Origin: Achatina immaculata
Taxonomy: Eukaryota > Mollusca > Gastropoda > Stylommatophora > Achatinidae
DNA length: 64,000 nt
Direction of reading: 5' to 3'
Assembly: GCA_009760885.1 (NCBI GenBank)
Contig: CM019701.1
Coordinates: 39,859,515-39,923,514 of the forward strand
Shown here: piece after piece, positions 21,746 to 43,015 of the stretch
Layout: each line of letters opens with the position of its first letter
Numbering within the stretch: the stretch's first letter is position 1
Made by a program: the position numbers and the translations under genes
Notes under the pieces: generated by a model
The model's input: only the letters and a program-made list of their open reading frames with translations
The model's database searches: none
What the model was told of the DNA's origin: nothing

Positions 21746-22370
21746 AGATACTGTACTGAGCCTTAGTCGACTATAAAATTGAAGATATGCGTGAAAACAA
21801 AAATGTCAATATCCGTAGGGACAAGGAATTGAATGTTGCTCACGTATCGAAGTTCTTTGCAACCTATGTCGGGACAATGATCCTGAAGTGCATTTCAAGT
21901 CGGATGAGGAGTGGGCCATCGTGACTACCTTGAATTACGTCTGGAGTTGACAGAAGATGCGGACTTCTCATTTGGCTCCATCCATCGCAAGAAATATGCC
22001 TACATGATTGAAGTAGCGCAAATGACTCAAGACCAGAACATGAAACATGGAGTGGGTCTTGTTTCCATGTTCTTACATCTGTGGCATATCTTAAGCTGCG
22101 GCAAATCATCAGTTCTCTTTCGTTGCGTACCCTACACCTGTGCTTGACACCTCGGGTAGGTAGACACAAGCGCATTTTCCCCAGGACGTTAGGAAAGCCA
22201 CAGCCAAACAGGACAAACCACGACCCTTAACTTACATTGTCCTTAGCCGTCCTAACGAGCTGAGAGCGCCTTGGCTTTCTAGTCTTCGGATTTGTCAATG
22301 ACACAGACGTATACAAGTATACAAGAGCTTCATTGTTCCGAACCACGGCATCGACAGGAGCAAATATAGT
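21746..22370. other. No recognised feature
   Basis: Overlapping small frames on both strands (21864-22175) show no domain. This lies downstream of the five-exon gene. Confidence 0.4.
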
Positions 22371-22548
22371 ATTCTCCTCGTTTTCAAACAATAATCTCCT
22401 CGTTTTAAAACAATAATCTCCTCGTTTTCAAACAATAATCTCCTCGTTTTCAAACGATAATCTCCTCGTTTTCGAACAATAATCTCCTCGTTTTCAAACA
22501 ATAATCTCCTCGTTTTCAAACAATAATCTCCTCGTTTTCAAACAATAC
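22371..22548 (+). repeat. 22-bp tandem array
   Basis: Eight units of ATAATCTCCTCGTTTTCAAA plus CA. It lies 128 bp past the stop of the minus-strand gene and could fall in a read-through transcript. The unit is not a CRISPR repeat: there are no spacers. Confidence 0.95.
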
Positions 22549-22607
22549 CAGTGCTCCCGTTCTGTGAAAAAAGCGTTTGAAGCTCTGAAACTCTCATCCA
22601 TCCATCA

Positions 22608-22628
22608 TTTATTTTGCATTTTTTTATT
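22608..22628 (-). terminator. Poly(A) signals of the five-exon gene
   Basis: On the minus strand AATAAA occurs at 22628-22623 and 22613-22608, about 48-68 nt past the stop codon, a normal distance for a short 3' UTR. Confidence 0.6.
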
Positions 22629-22675
22629 TTGGAAATACACAAAAACAGGTCGAAGGGCATAAAACAATTCTGTTT

Positions 22676-32748
<10,073 letters not shown>

Positions 32749-33326
32749 GGCCTCTTATGGTGATGTCTATATGTCAGCCTGATTATAATCTCTTGTAAAG
32801 TTATCATGGGATATCTGCCCAGTATCAGACTCTAGACATTCCCAACAGAAAACGCCTCAACAATTATCTCAATTAGCTCACTTGTAGTGATGGAGTCAGT
32901 CCAGGTCTTTTACATTTCATTCAATTGAAACTTGCATAAACTATGCTTGTTTATAAAGTCACATCTCCCAGAAAAAAAGTCCTAATAAAATTTACTAATG
33001 TCTATAATGTCTTTGAAATTAACCTTCTTCGTGATATCTTAGGAAGAGAGGACTTCAGGCATGCTTGCCTACAACGTCATGATCTTAAAGTTTAGCCCTT
33101 AAAATAGAGGACATACTGGAATTTAAAAAGAACCTACAGCAAGAATCTGCAGGGAATGGGCTTGCTCGGTAAATTAAAAAGCTGAGTAAGCAAAGGCTGT
33201 GTTCGTATAAAAGAGATCAGCATTATTCATGCACCCCATGAAATAAACTGAGTAACATCAGAGAATCCATACACAACAGAGTGAAATAGAGACAGGGAGA
33301 GGTGGAGTGGGACGAGAAGTGACTGC

Positions 33327-33335
<9 letters not shown>
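32749..33335. promoter_or_regulatory. Upstream flank of the five-exon gene
   Basis: Should hold the 5' UTR and promoter of the minus-strand gene. No TATA box or CpG-rich block is evident; a 5' UTR exon could lie farther out. Confidence 0.3.
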
Positions 33336-33358
<23 letters not shown>

Positions 33359-33600
33359 GTGCCGTGCCGACTGGCGTTGGCTATTATGCTTCTCCAGAGT
33401 ACACGATCCTTCATGCAGGCTATCAGCTCAGTTGGAGATCTCCTCTCACACCATCCCGTCAAACTGCCCAGTATCACTTCTCTTGGTCTTCTTCTTGATC
33501 TTCTTCCTTCTATTTTTCCTGTTGTTATAATATTTTCAATGCCCCCTCTTCTCATTGCATGTCCTATGAAAATACGTTGTCTCTCTCGTATTTTTTTTAC
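33330..33600 (-). mobile_element. LINE-B 3' end with (ATC)n tail
   Basis: Tail CATCATCATCATCATCATCA at 33330-33357, then TGCCGTGCCGACTGGCGTTG. The minus frame includes R-Q-R-I-F-I-G-H-A-M-R-R-G, G-R-R-S-R-R-R-P-R-E and S-L-T-G-W-C-E-R-R-S-P. Confidence 0.88.
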
Positions 33601-34199
33601 TGATTCATCACGAGGGGAAAAAATACTTAGTTCTACGCTTGTTTGGCCAAGGGTTTCCATAAATGTTCAATATAGATGTCCCAGGGTCAAAGAGACTATC
33701 CACGGGGGTCAATACATTATTTAAAACTTCTTCTTCTTCTTCATTAAACATAGTCAAAGTTTAAGAAACTGTCTTCTTCATAAACCCAGGCTAGACCTGT
33801 ACAAGAAAAGCATTGCATATTCTGCAGCACAGCTCTGGAACTCCCTCCCCTACCATCTAACATCCAATATTCCTTTAACTCAAAACTTTTTCAGTATTTA
33901 CTGGCTTGTAACTATATGGCTTCATAGAATGTTTAATAGCCTCTCATATCGTGACTCGCCAGCAACCGAATTCTGTTCTAAAGAACATTGTTCTAAACTT
34001 AACTTGTTAGATTTTGTTAGAAACTATCGTAGTAAATGTGCAAGAATGGAATGTCAGAAGAAGAACTTCATTAAAGTGTATTGTGTGTGAATGTGTACGT
34101 ACATGTGCTTGGGCGCTTATCTTATTAGATTACTTACCTCCCATGTAGTTCATTATCCTATATTTGTGAATGTAATAGCTTCATCTTGCTTTCTTTGAT

Positions 34200-34515
34200 A
34201 TCATCATCATCATCAGGTGTCGTGCCGACTAGCGTTGGCTATTATGCTTCTCCAGAGTACCCGATCCTTCATGCAGGCCATCAGTTCAGTTGGTGATCTC
34301 CTCTCACACCATCCCGTCAGACTGTCCATTATCATTTCTCTTGGTCTTCCTCTTGATCTTCTTCCTTCTATTTTTCCTGTTGTTATAATATTTTCAATGC
34401 CCCCTCTTCTCATTGCATGTACTATGAAAGTACATTGTCTCTCTCTTATCTTTCTGACAAGGTTTTTTGTCTCTCCAGCTCTTCTCATACATTCTTCATT
34501 AGTTATTTTTGCTGT
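34200..34515 (-). mobile_element. LINE-B fragment nested in LINE-G
   Basis: (ATC)n tail, then the same 3' end as other LINE-B copies. The minus frame includes N-E-E-C-M-R-R-A-G-E-T-K-N-L and D-S-L-T-G-W-C-E-R-R-S-P. It splits LINE-G sequence, so it is the younger insertion. Confidence 0.85.
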
Positions 34516-34559
34516 ATTTGATATATTTTCCATGTAATCTGTATATTTATATTTCATAT

Positions 34560-34620
34560 AGTTTCATCATACATATATATACATATTTTCATGTAATTTG
34601 TATATATTATATTATATTAT

Positions 34621-34651
<31 letters not shown>

Positions 34652-34672
34652 ATATATATTATATTATAATCG
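34560..34672. repeat. AT-rich palindromic microsatellite
   Basis: TATATATTATATTATATTAT-type sequence, self-complementary over most of its length. Confidence 0.9.
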
Positions 34673-34775
34673 AGTGTATGGGAAAAATGGAAGATGGAGT
34701 GAAAAGGGCAGAATATAAGCCTGGTCTGCACCCTTTTAAAATAAAGATCATTCATTCATTCATTCATTCTTCCTC

Positions 34776-35568
34776 TTCTTCTTCAGTGTTCAGGATCGAC
34801 CCCCAGAGTTCAGACGATTGACCGGGTCAATAGATTTTTTATGAAGTTTTTCTTGTTATTGTTATTATTGTTGTTGGTATTATTATTCATAATGCTATTA
34901 GAATACTAAATTTCTTTCATATAAGAGAAGTCTGAGAGTCAGTAAACAATCTGAAACTTCAGTGGGGTGAAGGGGTGGGGGAGGGACGGAAGTGGGTCTA
35001 TGAGCAGAAGAGTTTGAAAACCCCTAATTTGACCTTGTCTTAACAGGAAGTTTATCAGGTGACACTATGATTATGTTGCGTTGCTGTCACGGCTTCATCA
35101 TTTTGTAGGATCCTTGGTATTTCCGATCAGTTTCAAGGCTGATTTTTTTTTCTTCTTTGTTTTAACATGCCATCAAGCCAGGATAACTGCTTCAGTAGTG
35201 TTTACTGTATTAGCGATGTCCTGTGCCTACATTCTCATTTGTTGTCCACTTTCTGGTCTTCCCAGGAGCGATATCTTCCATTGTTGTTTTCTCTTATCGT
35301 TTAACAGTACAGTGGTTGACTCCTTTCCTTGCATCTGACGAGCCATTTGTAAACCCATGTCAAGATCTTCACGATTCTTTTGTTCCTTCTCTAGTCTATT
35401 GGAGATATTCTGAGGGTTCTTCTGTAGGACTCCATCTTGAAAGACGCAATATTCTTTTGTCTTTCTTTAAGTCTAAGGCAACTATTTGTGCTCGCATTTA
35501 TTTCATTCTGCTAAAGCAAAAAACCCCAAGATGTATACACATATAAAGCTATCTTAAACTTTACCTAA
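34776..35568. other. Unclassified, possible LINE relic on the minus strand
   Basis: On the minus strand S-Y-R-R-T-L-R-I-S-P-I-D at about 35430-35390 resembles the C-terminal R-R-x-L-R-I-x-W region of LINE reverse transcriptases, but the rest is too decayed to assign. Confidence 0.3.
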
Positions 35569-35569
35569 A

Positions 35570-35855
35570 AGTTAAATGTAAAATTCTCTTTTCCATGCCG
35601 CTAAGGCACGTTGGAGAATACAGTGTTAGGCCCGTATTTCCCATGACCTTCAGCACATGAAAGTGTGATGTGGTCAGTATCACGCCTGGCCGCTTTACGT
35701 TCCCAGATTTCTCTGCTACCCATTTTTAGAGGCTGAGTTAATGTCGGGTCCTTTTTGGTGTGCACCAGAAAAAAAAATCCCATTGCTGGGACTGAACCTG
35801 GCACCACCAGATTAGTAAACCGAGTGCCTAACCACTCAGATAACCAGGCTTAAAC
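35570..35855 (-). mobile_element. SINE-E, subtype 1, nearly full length
   Basis: On the minus strand the head has box A-like TATCTGAGTGGTTAGGCAC and box B-like GGTTCAGTCCC, then the body (CACCAAAAAGGACCCGACAT; CAGGCGTGATACTGACC) and the end AACACTGTATTCTCCAACG. No clear target duplication. Confidence 0.85.
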
Positions 35856-36560
35856 TTATGTAATCACATTAAAAATATAATATATGTAGGGAATCTAACT
35901 GAGAATTCAACACAGGAGAATTCACCACGAAACTATGTCCACAAAATGAGTTGTCTTTTTTGTTCGTAAACCTGTCACGGAGAGCGATTGGTAGCAGGAA
36001 GATGTAGAGGGACACAATTTTGTCTAGTATTCTGCATGGCATGATTTAACCAAAAAAAAACACAAAAAAAAAAAAACGACTGAAATCTATGCAACATATT
36101 AACCAGCACGTTTTTTGATTATTCCAAATGCTTGAGCGAAATACAGACGTAATGTTTCCCTTTAGGTCCAGCGAACATTTAGTTTCCCGTAGATCACTGA
36201 CGTGAATTCGATAAGCTAGACTTATAATATATACCAAACATATTCGTTTATGCCGATGGATCTTTATTCAACACAGCTGCTCAATCAATACTTTGGTATA
36301 CTGCACAAACTTTGACACGTGTGGCAAATAAGGCCAGTGATTCTCAATCTACGGCTTATACCAGATGTACAGCGAGTTGGCTTGTCTCTTTTACTATCCT
36401 CCATGGCTTCGTTTAAAAAGTCTATGTGGTTTTTGTTCCACTTCTTTCGAGTCGAATTTTGAAACTGCTATATAAGCTACAAGCAGACGTTTTCCGTTTG
36501 TAGGTGCAATAATGGCGGACGTGTGTATTATAAACTTTTTTGTGTTGTCTTGTAATTGCT
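35856..36560. other. No recognised feature
   Basis: No exon or repeat identified. A (CA)n/(A)n run at about 36052-36077. Confidence 0.4.
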
Positions 36561-36589
36561 GTGATGAAATGTTTAATTATTTATATTTT

Positions 36590-37345
36590 TGTTGTCTTGT
36601 CGTGTCTTCTATCGCCCTGGAACTGCGAGCTGGTGTTCTTTGCAGCCGATGCTGTGAAGATGTTGAGGCGCCGCATCGGCTTGGGAGCGGGTTCTAGCAG
36701 CTATGTCTTCGGCCCCTGCGCCCAGGGACCCTCCACCATCTTGGAGACTGTGACGATCCTCGGCCCCCGTTAGCCAGCCCAGGCTTGTTACTGGGGGGTA
36801 CCAACGCAGAGGTAGGCCAGGGTGGTAGTCAACCATGGTTGCCCAAGCCTAAGGTTTTCGAACCCATGGATTTTCCAAGCTGTGGATTTTCCAAGCTGTG
36901 GGTTTTCCAAGCTATTGGTTTTCCAAGGTGTGAGTTTTCCAAGGTGTGGGTTTTCCAAGCTATGGGTTTTCCAAGCTATGGGTTTTCCAAGCTACGGGTT
37001 TTCCAAGCTATGGGTTTTCCAAGCTATGGGTTTTCCAAGCTATGGGTTTTCCAAGCTATGGGTTCTTCAAGCTATGGGTTTTCCAAGCTTGGGTTTTCCA
37101 AGCTATGGGTTCTTCAAGCTATGGGTTTTCCAAGCTATGGGTTTTCCAAGCTATGGGTTTTTCAAGCTATGGGTTTTCCAAGCTGCGGGTTTTCCAAGCT
37201 ATGGGTTCCCAAGCTGCGGGTTTTCCAAGCTATGGGTTTTCCAAGCTATGGGTTTTCCAAGCTGTGGGTTTTCCAAGCTGTGGGTTTTCCAAGCTATGGG
37301 TTTTCCAAAACGGACAGCGTCTTGACACCCTCTCCCTCCCACATT
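36590..37345 (+). mobile_element. DR-A copy with 16-bp array (unit 1)
   Basis: 5' part GAACTGCGAGCTGGTGTTC, middle ACCCTCCACCATCTTGGAGA, then the array, then ACGGACAGCGTCTTGACACC, which matches the CAGACAGCGTCTTCACCC end of the simple copy at 28866-29242. Confidence 0.85.
36852..37309 (+). repeat. 16-bp minisatellite, about 28 units
   Basis: Unit GGGTTTTCCAAGCTAT. Because 16 is not a multiple of three, all three plus frames stay open with a 16-residue period, so the 210- and 167-codon frames here are artefacts. Confidence 0.97.
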
Positions 37346-37794
37346 TTTGTTTTATTAAGTAAGAATATCTGTACACTTACTTTCATTATAAGATTCTCCA
37401 CAAGCCAACATTTATAACATGAATGCGACAGTACAAAACCGCTGCTTGTATAAAGAACATGTTCAGAACAAAAGCGCAGCAAGAGACGGGATCCCTTGCC
37501 TGGACATGAAGTCTGCAGCACTAAAAACAACGTTGAAGTGCTTTATTGTCCTGAATATCACTACAATGTGAATTTTGGTTTTTAAATGATTTTTGTCACT
37601 GAAGATTGATCGTGGGAACCCATTAATATGTTGGTCTTTGGCAAGAAGGTTGGAGACCGCTGGATTTCCACAGGAATGCGAACATTTACGATGTGTGTTC
37701 GAGAATAATATTTCGACGTCAATACCCGATGCAACATTAGGCAAGTAAAGAGTTGCATGTGTGGTTATCATCTGTGGTTATATTCTTTTGTATG

Positions 37795-37965
37795 AGAATG
37801 AAGTGGATGGACGTGTGTGGTTCAGTTTTACAACAAGATAGAAAGAGTGGGAATAGTGGGCAACAACAAGAATGGAGGAAAGAAAGATGAGTGCATATAA
37901 ATGAAGAACATACAACAATCCAATACTTTGGCAGGTCTTTTTTTTTTCAAGGATCACATACAAAA
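37795..37965 (+). repeat. Module M copy (partner at 43465-43635)
   Basis: ACGTGTGTGGTTCAGTTTTA, AGAAAGAGTGGGAATAGTGG, CAATCCAATACTTTGGCAGG. Same module as 4150-4440 and 13215-13325. Confidence 0.6.
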
Positions 37966-37980
37966 ACAACACAGTCAGTC

Positions 37981-38720
37981 ATCATCATCATCAGGTGTCG
38001 TGCCGACTGGCGTTGGCTATTATGCTTCTCCAGAGTATTCGATCTTTCATGCTGGCCATCAGTTCAGTTGGTGATCTCCTCTCACACCAACCCGTCAGAC
38101 TGTCCAGTATCATTTCTCTTGGTCTTCCTCTTGATCTTCTTCCTTCTATTTTTCCTGTTGTTATAATATTTTCAATGCCCTCTCTTCTCATTGCATGTCC
38201 TATGAAAGTACATTGTCTCTCTCTTATCTTTTTGACAAGGTTTTTTGTCTCTCCAGCTCTTCTCATACATTCTTCATTAGTTATTTTTGCTGTCCAGGGG
38301 ATTCGCAACATTCTTCTAATAAACCACATTTCTGCTGCTTCCAATGATTTTTGTGCAGACTTGCATATTGTCCATGATTCACTTCCATATAACAAGATAG
38401 GTTCAATATAGCATTTTAGGACTCGTTTTCTAACATTCATTGATAAAGATGTGTTAGCTAATATGTTTCTCATTCTCTGAAATGCAGTCTTTGCTTGGCC
38501 TATTCTGTTCCTAATTTCTATTCTGCATTTCCCATCTGAAGTTATTACTGCTCCAAGGTATTTGAATTTCTGCACCTGCTTTAGAATGGTTCCGTTTAAT
38601 TTAATAGTGCATGCTGGTGGATTCTGTTTCTTAGATATAACCATAGTCTCTGTCTTTTAGATGTTCAAAGTAAGGCCTTTCTGCTCACTTTCTTTGGCGA
38701 CTTTATCCATATGTCAGTCA
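37981..38720 (-). mobile_element. LINE-B 3' part with intact C-terminal frame
   Basis: Longest LINE-B copy. A 217-codon minus frame (38644-37991) covers the end of an RTE-like reverse transcriptase: F-K-Y-L-G-A-V-I-T-S-D-G, Y-I-E-P-I-L-L-Y-G-S-E-S-W, R-R-M-L-R-I-P-W-T, F-I-G-H-A-M-R-R-E and R-S-R-G-R-P-R-E. It ends C-R-H-D-T and then (TGATGA)n. The catalytic palm lies farther 5' and is missing, so the copy is dead. It also matches sequence just beyond the ATG, up to about 38700. Confidence 0.9.
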
Positions 38721-38729
38721 GTCAGTCAG

Positions 38730-39290
38730 TCTTTTTTTTCCCTTTGTGTAAAACTAAACTATACATCCCCATCCACTTCATCACTAGAACCAGTTTTACT
38801 GCACTGGACATTTCTTTTATTTATATCCCTTGAGGAACTTTGCCTCCCTAACAGCACTCCTGTAGGCCTCTCTGTTGTAAGCAAGATGGCCTGCAAACGA
38901 TGCATCCATTTGCAGATTATCAACGATGTCTTGCAGCCATCTTCGCCTTGGTCTTCCTCTTTTCTTTTTCCTGTTGTGTATCCTTCCAAGACGGTCTTCT
39001 CTAAATTCTCATGACGTTTAATGTGTCTAAATATTTAAGTTTTCTCTCATTAATCCTTTTTACTAGCCAGCCTTCTTCAATATTAAGTTTGTAGTTTTGT
39101 AGTATGGATATATTTGTTCTTTTTTGTGTCCATGATATCTGAAGAACTCTTCTGTAGCATTTACATTCAAAGGCATTTGTGTGTTTCTCAGCTGTTTTGT
39201 TAAGTGTCCAGGTCTCACAGGCATATGTTGCGATGGGAAAGATGCATGCCCTTAAAAATGGCACGCATTTATACGTACTCGTCTTGCTTT
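38730..39290 (-). mobile_element. Module M remnant and LINE-C 3' part
   Basis: (CAGT)n at 38713-38730, a short inverted module M piece (38740-38805), then LINE-C. Minus frames encode C-K-T-S-L-I-I-C-K-W-M-H-R-L-Q (other frame of the terminal block) and, at 39264-39001, T-Y-A-C-E-T-W-T-L-N-K, C-Y-R-R-V-L-Q-I-S-W-T and E-E-G-W-L-V-K-R-I-N-E. Confidence 0.85.
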
Positions 39291-39899
39291 CTGCTATTCT
39301 AGTTTCTGCCCACTTTCCTCAGTCTTTCTATCTTTTTGTAAAACTGAACCATACATCTCCATCTCCATTACTAGAACCAGTTTTACTGCATAAGCCGTTT
39401 CTCCTATCTGTGTATGGGAAGGTCAGTATGAGCTATAGATCACTATTAAAGCTGAAATAGAGTATCTCTCAGTGTCCAGTGTCCTGTAATTTACGTTTAA
39501 AGCTCTGCTATATAATCAGCCGGCAGTGAGATTAGAGGGCATTTGAGGATTATAGATTACAGAGAATGTGAAATGTTTCTTTTTTGATATTTTTTATTTC
39601 GTTATTTATATTATCATCATCATGTGCCATATATTTCTAGAGTTTAGAGGTATTTATTTGAAGTATTTGTTTTAATGAATTAGTTACAAGCCGAAGGTAA
39701 TATTCACTCATATCTAATATTTCCCCACATTTCCAGTAATTTATTTTTAATTGGGAGGATGTGGGATACATGTTCTGTCTTACATTTTATTTCTTGGCTA
39801 TTTAACAAGCGGCCTTGTCAGTGTTTATTATCAAACTTGAAAACCATGAAAAAAAAAACGAGATATTTTTGGCACGTTACTGTACTATACTGAAGGTTT

Positions 39900-40095
39900 T
39901 ACTTGAGGGCAAGATCGAAAGGGAAAGAACACAACGACAACAACATGGATGGATGGACAAGATCAAGATATAGACTGGAGCCAGCTTGGCCGAGTGCACT
40001 GCGAAGACAAGAGGGCAGAACAGACTGGGGACTCACTGAGGACAAACTTCCGTGGGGGAGACGATACGTTGTAATGATGATGGTGATGATGATAT
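39900..40095 (+). mobile_element. LINE-H 3' end (partner at 45568-45763)
   Basis: Frame reads W-P-S-A-L-R-R-Q-E-G-R-T-D-W-G-L-T-E-D-K, then L-P-W-G-R-R, and runs into ATGATGATGGTGATGATGAT. The W-x-L-T-E-D pattern and microsatellite tail suggest another non-LTR element end. Family not otherwise recognised. Confidence 0.5.
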
Positions 40096-40284
40096 TAACT
40101 GCATCGTTTTAGACCAGTGAATAAGCCCAAAGTCTTCTATTTTACAGGCAAAAAAAGGCTCGATACTGAAACCAAAACGATTTAAGACATTTTCAGTACC
40201 ATTAGAGAACGCTTTATGTCGATTTCTCTTAAGTCCGTTGATTCCACAGACATTCTGTTACAGCTCGGGATTGCTGGGCCATCA

Positions 40285-40605
40285 GGCTAATCCTGAATCA
40301 GAGCATGAGAAGGTGTGGGGCAGAGCAGGAGAATAGCCTAGAAACTGCAGATCACGTCTAGAAAATGGAAGTGGATTGGCCACACACCGAGTATACTAGA
40401 CACCAACATAACAAGACAGGCATCAACATGTCCCAAGAACTACATGGAGGAGTGAAGTTATAAAAGTGCTCAGAGACAAACGATATACACATGGAGGGAG
40501 GTAGAAAACAAACCAAAGAACAGGGATGACTGGAGAAACTTTATCCATTGCCTATACTCCATAGGGAGTAACGGCCATGATGATGATGATGATGATGATA
40601 GAGAA
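40285..40605 (+). mobile_element. LINE-I 3' end (partner at 45960-46273)
   Basis: Broken frames W-I-G-H-T-P-S-I-L, N-I-T-R-Q-A-S-T-C and R-D-D-W-R-N-F-I-H-C-L-Y-S-I-G-S, then (GATGAT)n. Same element type as 54340-55690 and 6298-6540. Confidence 0.75.
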
Positions 40606-40715
40606 CTTGCTAATCTTTCGTGTCTTTCCATGATCTACGTCTTAGTGTTTTCCTCCTATGTTATTACATGAGATATTTTTTTCTAGTCTAGTGTGGAGAG
40701 GAACAGACAGAACTA

Positions 40716-41186
40716 CAAAAATAAGATTTTTAAACGCATGCATCTTTCCCATCACAACATATGCCTGTGAGACCTAGACACTTAACAAAACAGCTAAGAA
40801 ACACATACATGCCTTTCAATGTAAATGCTACAGAATAGTTCTTCAAATATTATGGACTCAGAAAAGAACAAATATATCCATAGTACAAGAACTTAATATT
40901 GAAGAAGGTTGGTTAGTAAAGAGGATTAATGAGAAAAAAACTTAAATATTTTGGACACATTAAACGACATGATAATTTAGAGAAGACCGTCTTGGAGGGA
41001 TACATAATAGGAAAAGGAAAGAGAGAAAGCCAAAGGCGAAGACTGCTGCAAGACATTGTTGACAATCTGCGAATGGATGCATCAGCAGCAGGGCATCTTG
41101 CTTACAACCGAGAGGCCTACAGGAGAACTGTTAGGGAGGCAAAGTTCCGCAAGGGACATGCAAATGACTGACTGACTGACTGAGTC
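40716..41186 (+). mobile_element. LINE-C 3' part with (ACTG)n tail (partner at 46385-46856)
   Basis: Encodes T-Y-A-C-E-T-x-T-L-N-K-T-A-K-K-H, then L-K-Y-F-G-H-I-K-R-H-D-N-L-E-K and K-F-R-K-G-H-A-N-D, stop, and ACTGACTGACTGACTGAG. The tail differs from the GAATGAATGAA of the copies at 11066 and 11575, so there are two subfamilies. In the partner copy a 1-nt deletion (AAAGGGATTAATG) alters the frame. Confidence 0.88.
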
Positions 41187-42218
41187 TAGTTGATTGCGTT
41201 TTCTTCAGTAATTCCTTATTGCCTTGCAGAACAGTGTAAACAGCCTGCTGTCAGCGGTCGGGACATTAGGCTGTGAACTCTATTTGGTATACATGTTGTT
41301 GCAAAGATATTTTCCACTGAATTCGGGATATGTCTGGGTGGGGTAGCCACCGTGAGGTTATGTGGATGTGATATGTTCTTGATATTGAAGTATATACAAG
41401 TGTTATTGTACCCTGCATTGATTATGTTGTAAGTATATGTGATATATGGTTGTTGGCTATGATCCCATCAAGCACCTCGGGCTCCATCAGGTTGCTTGTG
41501 TATGAGTTTGGTTAGTGGAGATAGTTTCGTGAGGATTATATTGCATGTACTCAGTGCACGCATAGGTATGTATGACATGGTTGTGGTATGAGCTGGGAAT
41601 AGTGTTAATATATACAGCTGATATGGGCTGACATACAGTAGTAATGCTTTTGGTCTATGCTGGCAATATAGTATGATTTGTTATGTAAGAGACCTTGAAG
41701 GATGGTTCATTTATGCACATTCTCTTGCCATGAGTTTGATGTCGTTGTCATGCACATATAGTATACATGTAACGTTGAGTGTTGATATAATGCTCATTAA
41801 CAGCTGTTCATAATAAGTTGGAGTGTTATGTTCTAGTGTTTATGATAAGGTGTAATAAGGCCTCTCACTTTTTCAATAATGCTTTACTTGTGTGTGATGT
41901 TAATATTCAATGCTTTGGTGAATATATGTATGTATAAATATTGATTGTATTGGTTGTTAAAGCTTCTTATGACAACGAAGATTGATATGAGTTGAGGATT
42001 ACTAACTTGCATATTTGGTTCAATTATGCATTGCCAAAATGCTATGCCATTGCTTTCTATGTTATATATTTATATGTTCTGTGGTCCTTTTTGTGGAATG
42101 TGGTCTGGACCGTTATTGATATTGTTGTGTGTCCATGATGAGTGTCTTGATGATGTCGTAATAAACTTATTTTGTTAGTTGTTTTTTACACACACTGAGA
42201 TATTTGTTTTGTATTAGG
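41187..42218. other. T/G-rich single-copy-like DNA (partner at 46857-47880)
   Basis: No exon, array or family match apart from its segmental-duplication partner. Confidence 0.5.
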
Positions 42219-42402
42219 TATGAGAGATGATGAGAAAGCAGAGTAGACATGATATATCTACAAGTTGAACTATTTGGCTAATAATGATGAAGGAACCATG
42301 ATGGCTGTTGTATGAGAGATGATGAGAAAGCAGAGTAGACATGATATATCTACACGTTGAACTATTTGGCTAATAATGATGAAGGAACCATGATGGCTGT
42401 TG
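42219..42402 (+). repeat. 92-bp direct duplication at the duplication junction
   Basis: TATGAGAGATGATGAGAAAG through ATGATGGCTGTTG occurs twice back to back (42219-42310 and 42311-42402); only one copy is at the end of unit 2. Confidence 0.95.
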
Positions 42403-43015
42403 TCTTCTATCGCCCTGGAACTGCGAGCTGGTGTTCTTTGCAGCCGATGTGTGAAGATGTTGAGGCGCCGCATCGGCTTGGGAGCGGGTTCTAGCAGCTA
42501 TGTCTTCGGCCCCTGCGCCCAGGGACCCTCCACCATCTTGGAGACTGTGACGATCCTCGGCCCCCGTTAGCCAGCCCAGGCTTGTTACTGGGGGGTACCA
42601 ACGCAAAGGTAGGCCAGGGTGGTAGTCAACCATGGTTGCCCAAGCCTAAGGTTTTCGAACCCATGGATTTTCCAAGCTGTGGATTTTCCAAGCTGTGGGT
42701 TTTCCAAGGCGTGAGTTTTCCAAGGTGTGGGTTTTCCAAGCTATGGGTTTTCCAAGCTATGGGTTTTCCAAGCTACGGGTTTTCCAAGCTATGGGTTTTC
42801 CAAGCTATGGGTTTTCCAAGCTATGGGTTTTCCAAGCTATGGGTTCTTCAAGCTATGGGTTTTCCAAGCTTGGGTTTTCCAAGCTATGGGTTCTTCAAGC
42901 TATGGGTTTTCCAAGCTATGGGTTTTCCAAGCTATGGGTTTTCCAAGCTGCGGGTTTTCCAAGCTATGGGTTTTCCAAATCGGACAGCATCTTGACACCC
43001 TCTCCCTCCCACATT
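42403..43015 (+). mobile_element. DR-A copy with 16-bp array (unit 2)
   Basis: Same element as in unit 1, with about 20.6 array units at 42650-42979 instead of about 28.6. Confidence 0.88.

Larger units (their letters stand above)
33770..34775 (+). mobile_element. LINE-G (CR1/Jockey-like) 3' part, with a LINE-B insertion
   Basis: 33790-33870 encodes L-Y-K-K-S-I-A-Y-S-A-A-Q-L-W-N-S-L-P, the standard end of CR1/Jockey-type reverse transcriptases. A non-coding 3' region follows (TTGTTAGATTTTGTTAGAAA; GTGTGTGAATGTGTACGTAC), then after the inserted LINE-B and an AT run come ATGGAAGATGGAGTGAAAAG, AAAATAAAGATCATTCATTC. The tail is (ATTC)n. Confidence 0.75.
36603..42402. repeat. 5.8 kb tandem segmental duplication, unit 1
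   Basis: From TGTCTTCTATCGCCCTGG onward this unit is repeated at 42401-47982. The offset is 5798 bp before the 16-bp array and about 5670 after it. Spot comparison shows only scattered substitutions and small indels. It contains DR-A, LINE-B, LINE-C (both strands), a LINE-H end, LINE-I and about 1.1 kb of otherwise single-copy DNA. Confidence 0.95.

Noticed and set aside
21864..22175. 103-codon minus frame, Cys/Arg/Ser-rich
   Set aside because: Overlaps an equally long plus frame, no domain, and lies past the poly(A) signals of the gene.
22371..22548. CRISPR-like regular repeats
   Set aside because: Units are head-to-tail with no spacers, there are no cas genes, and the genome is eukaryotic. 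The same holds for the 41-, 43-, 53- and 57-bp arrays.
36785..37417. 210-codon frame with a 16-residue repeat
   Set aside because: All three frames of the 16-bp array are open with the same periodicity; no selection for one frame is visible.
37991..38644. 217-codon minus frame as a host gene
   Set aside because: It is the C-terminal end of a LINE reverse transcriptase without its catalytic core, repeated in several truncated copies.
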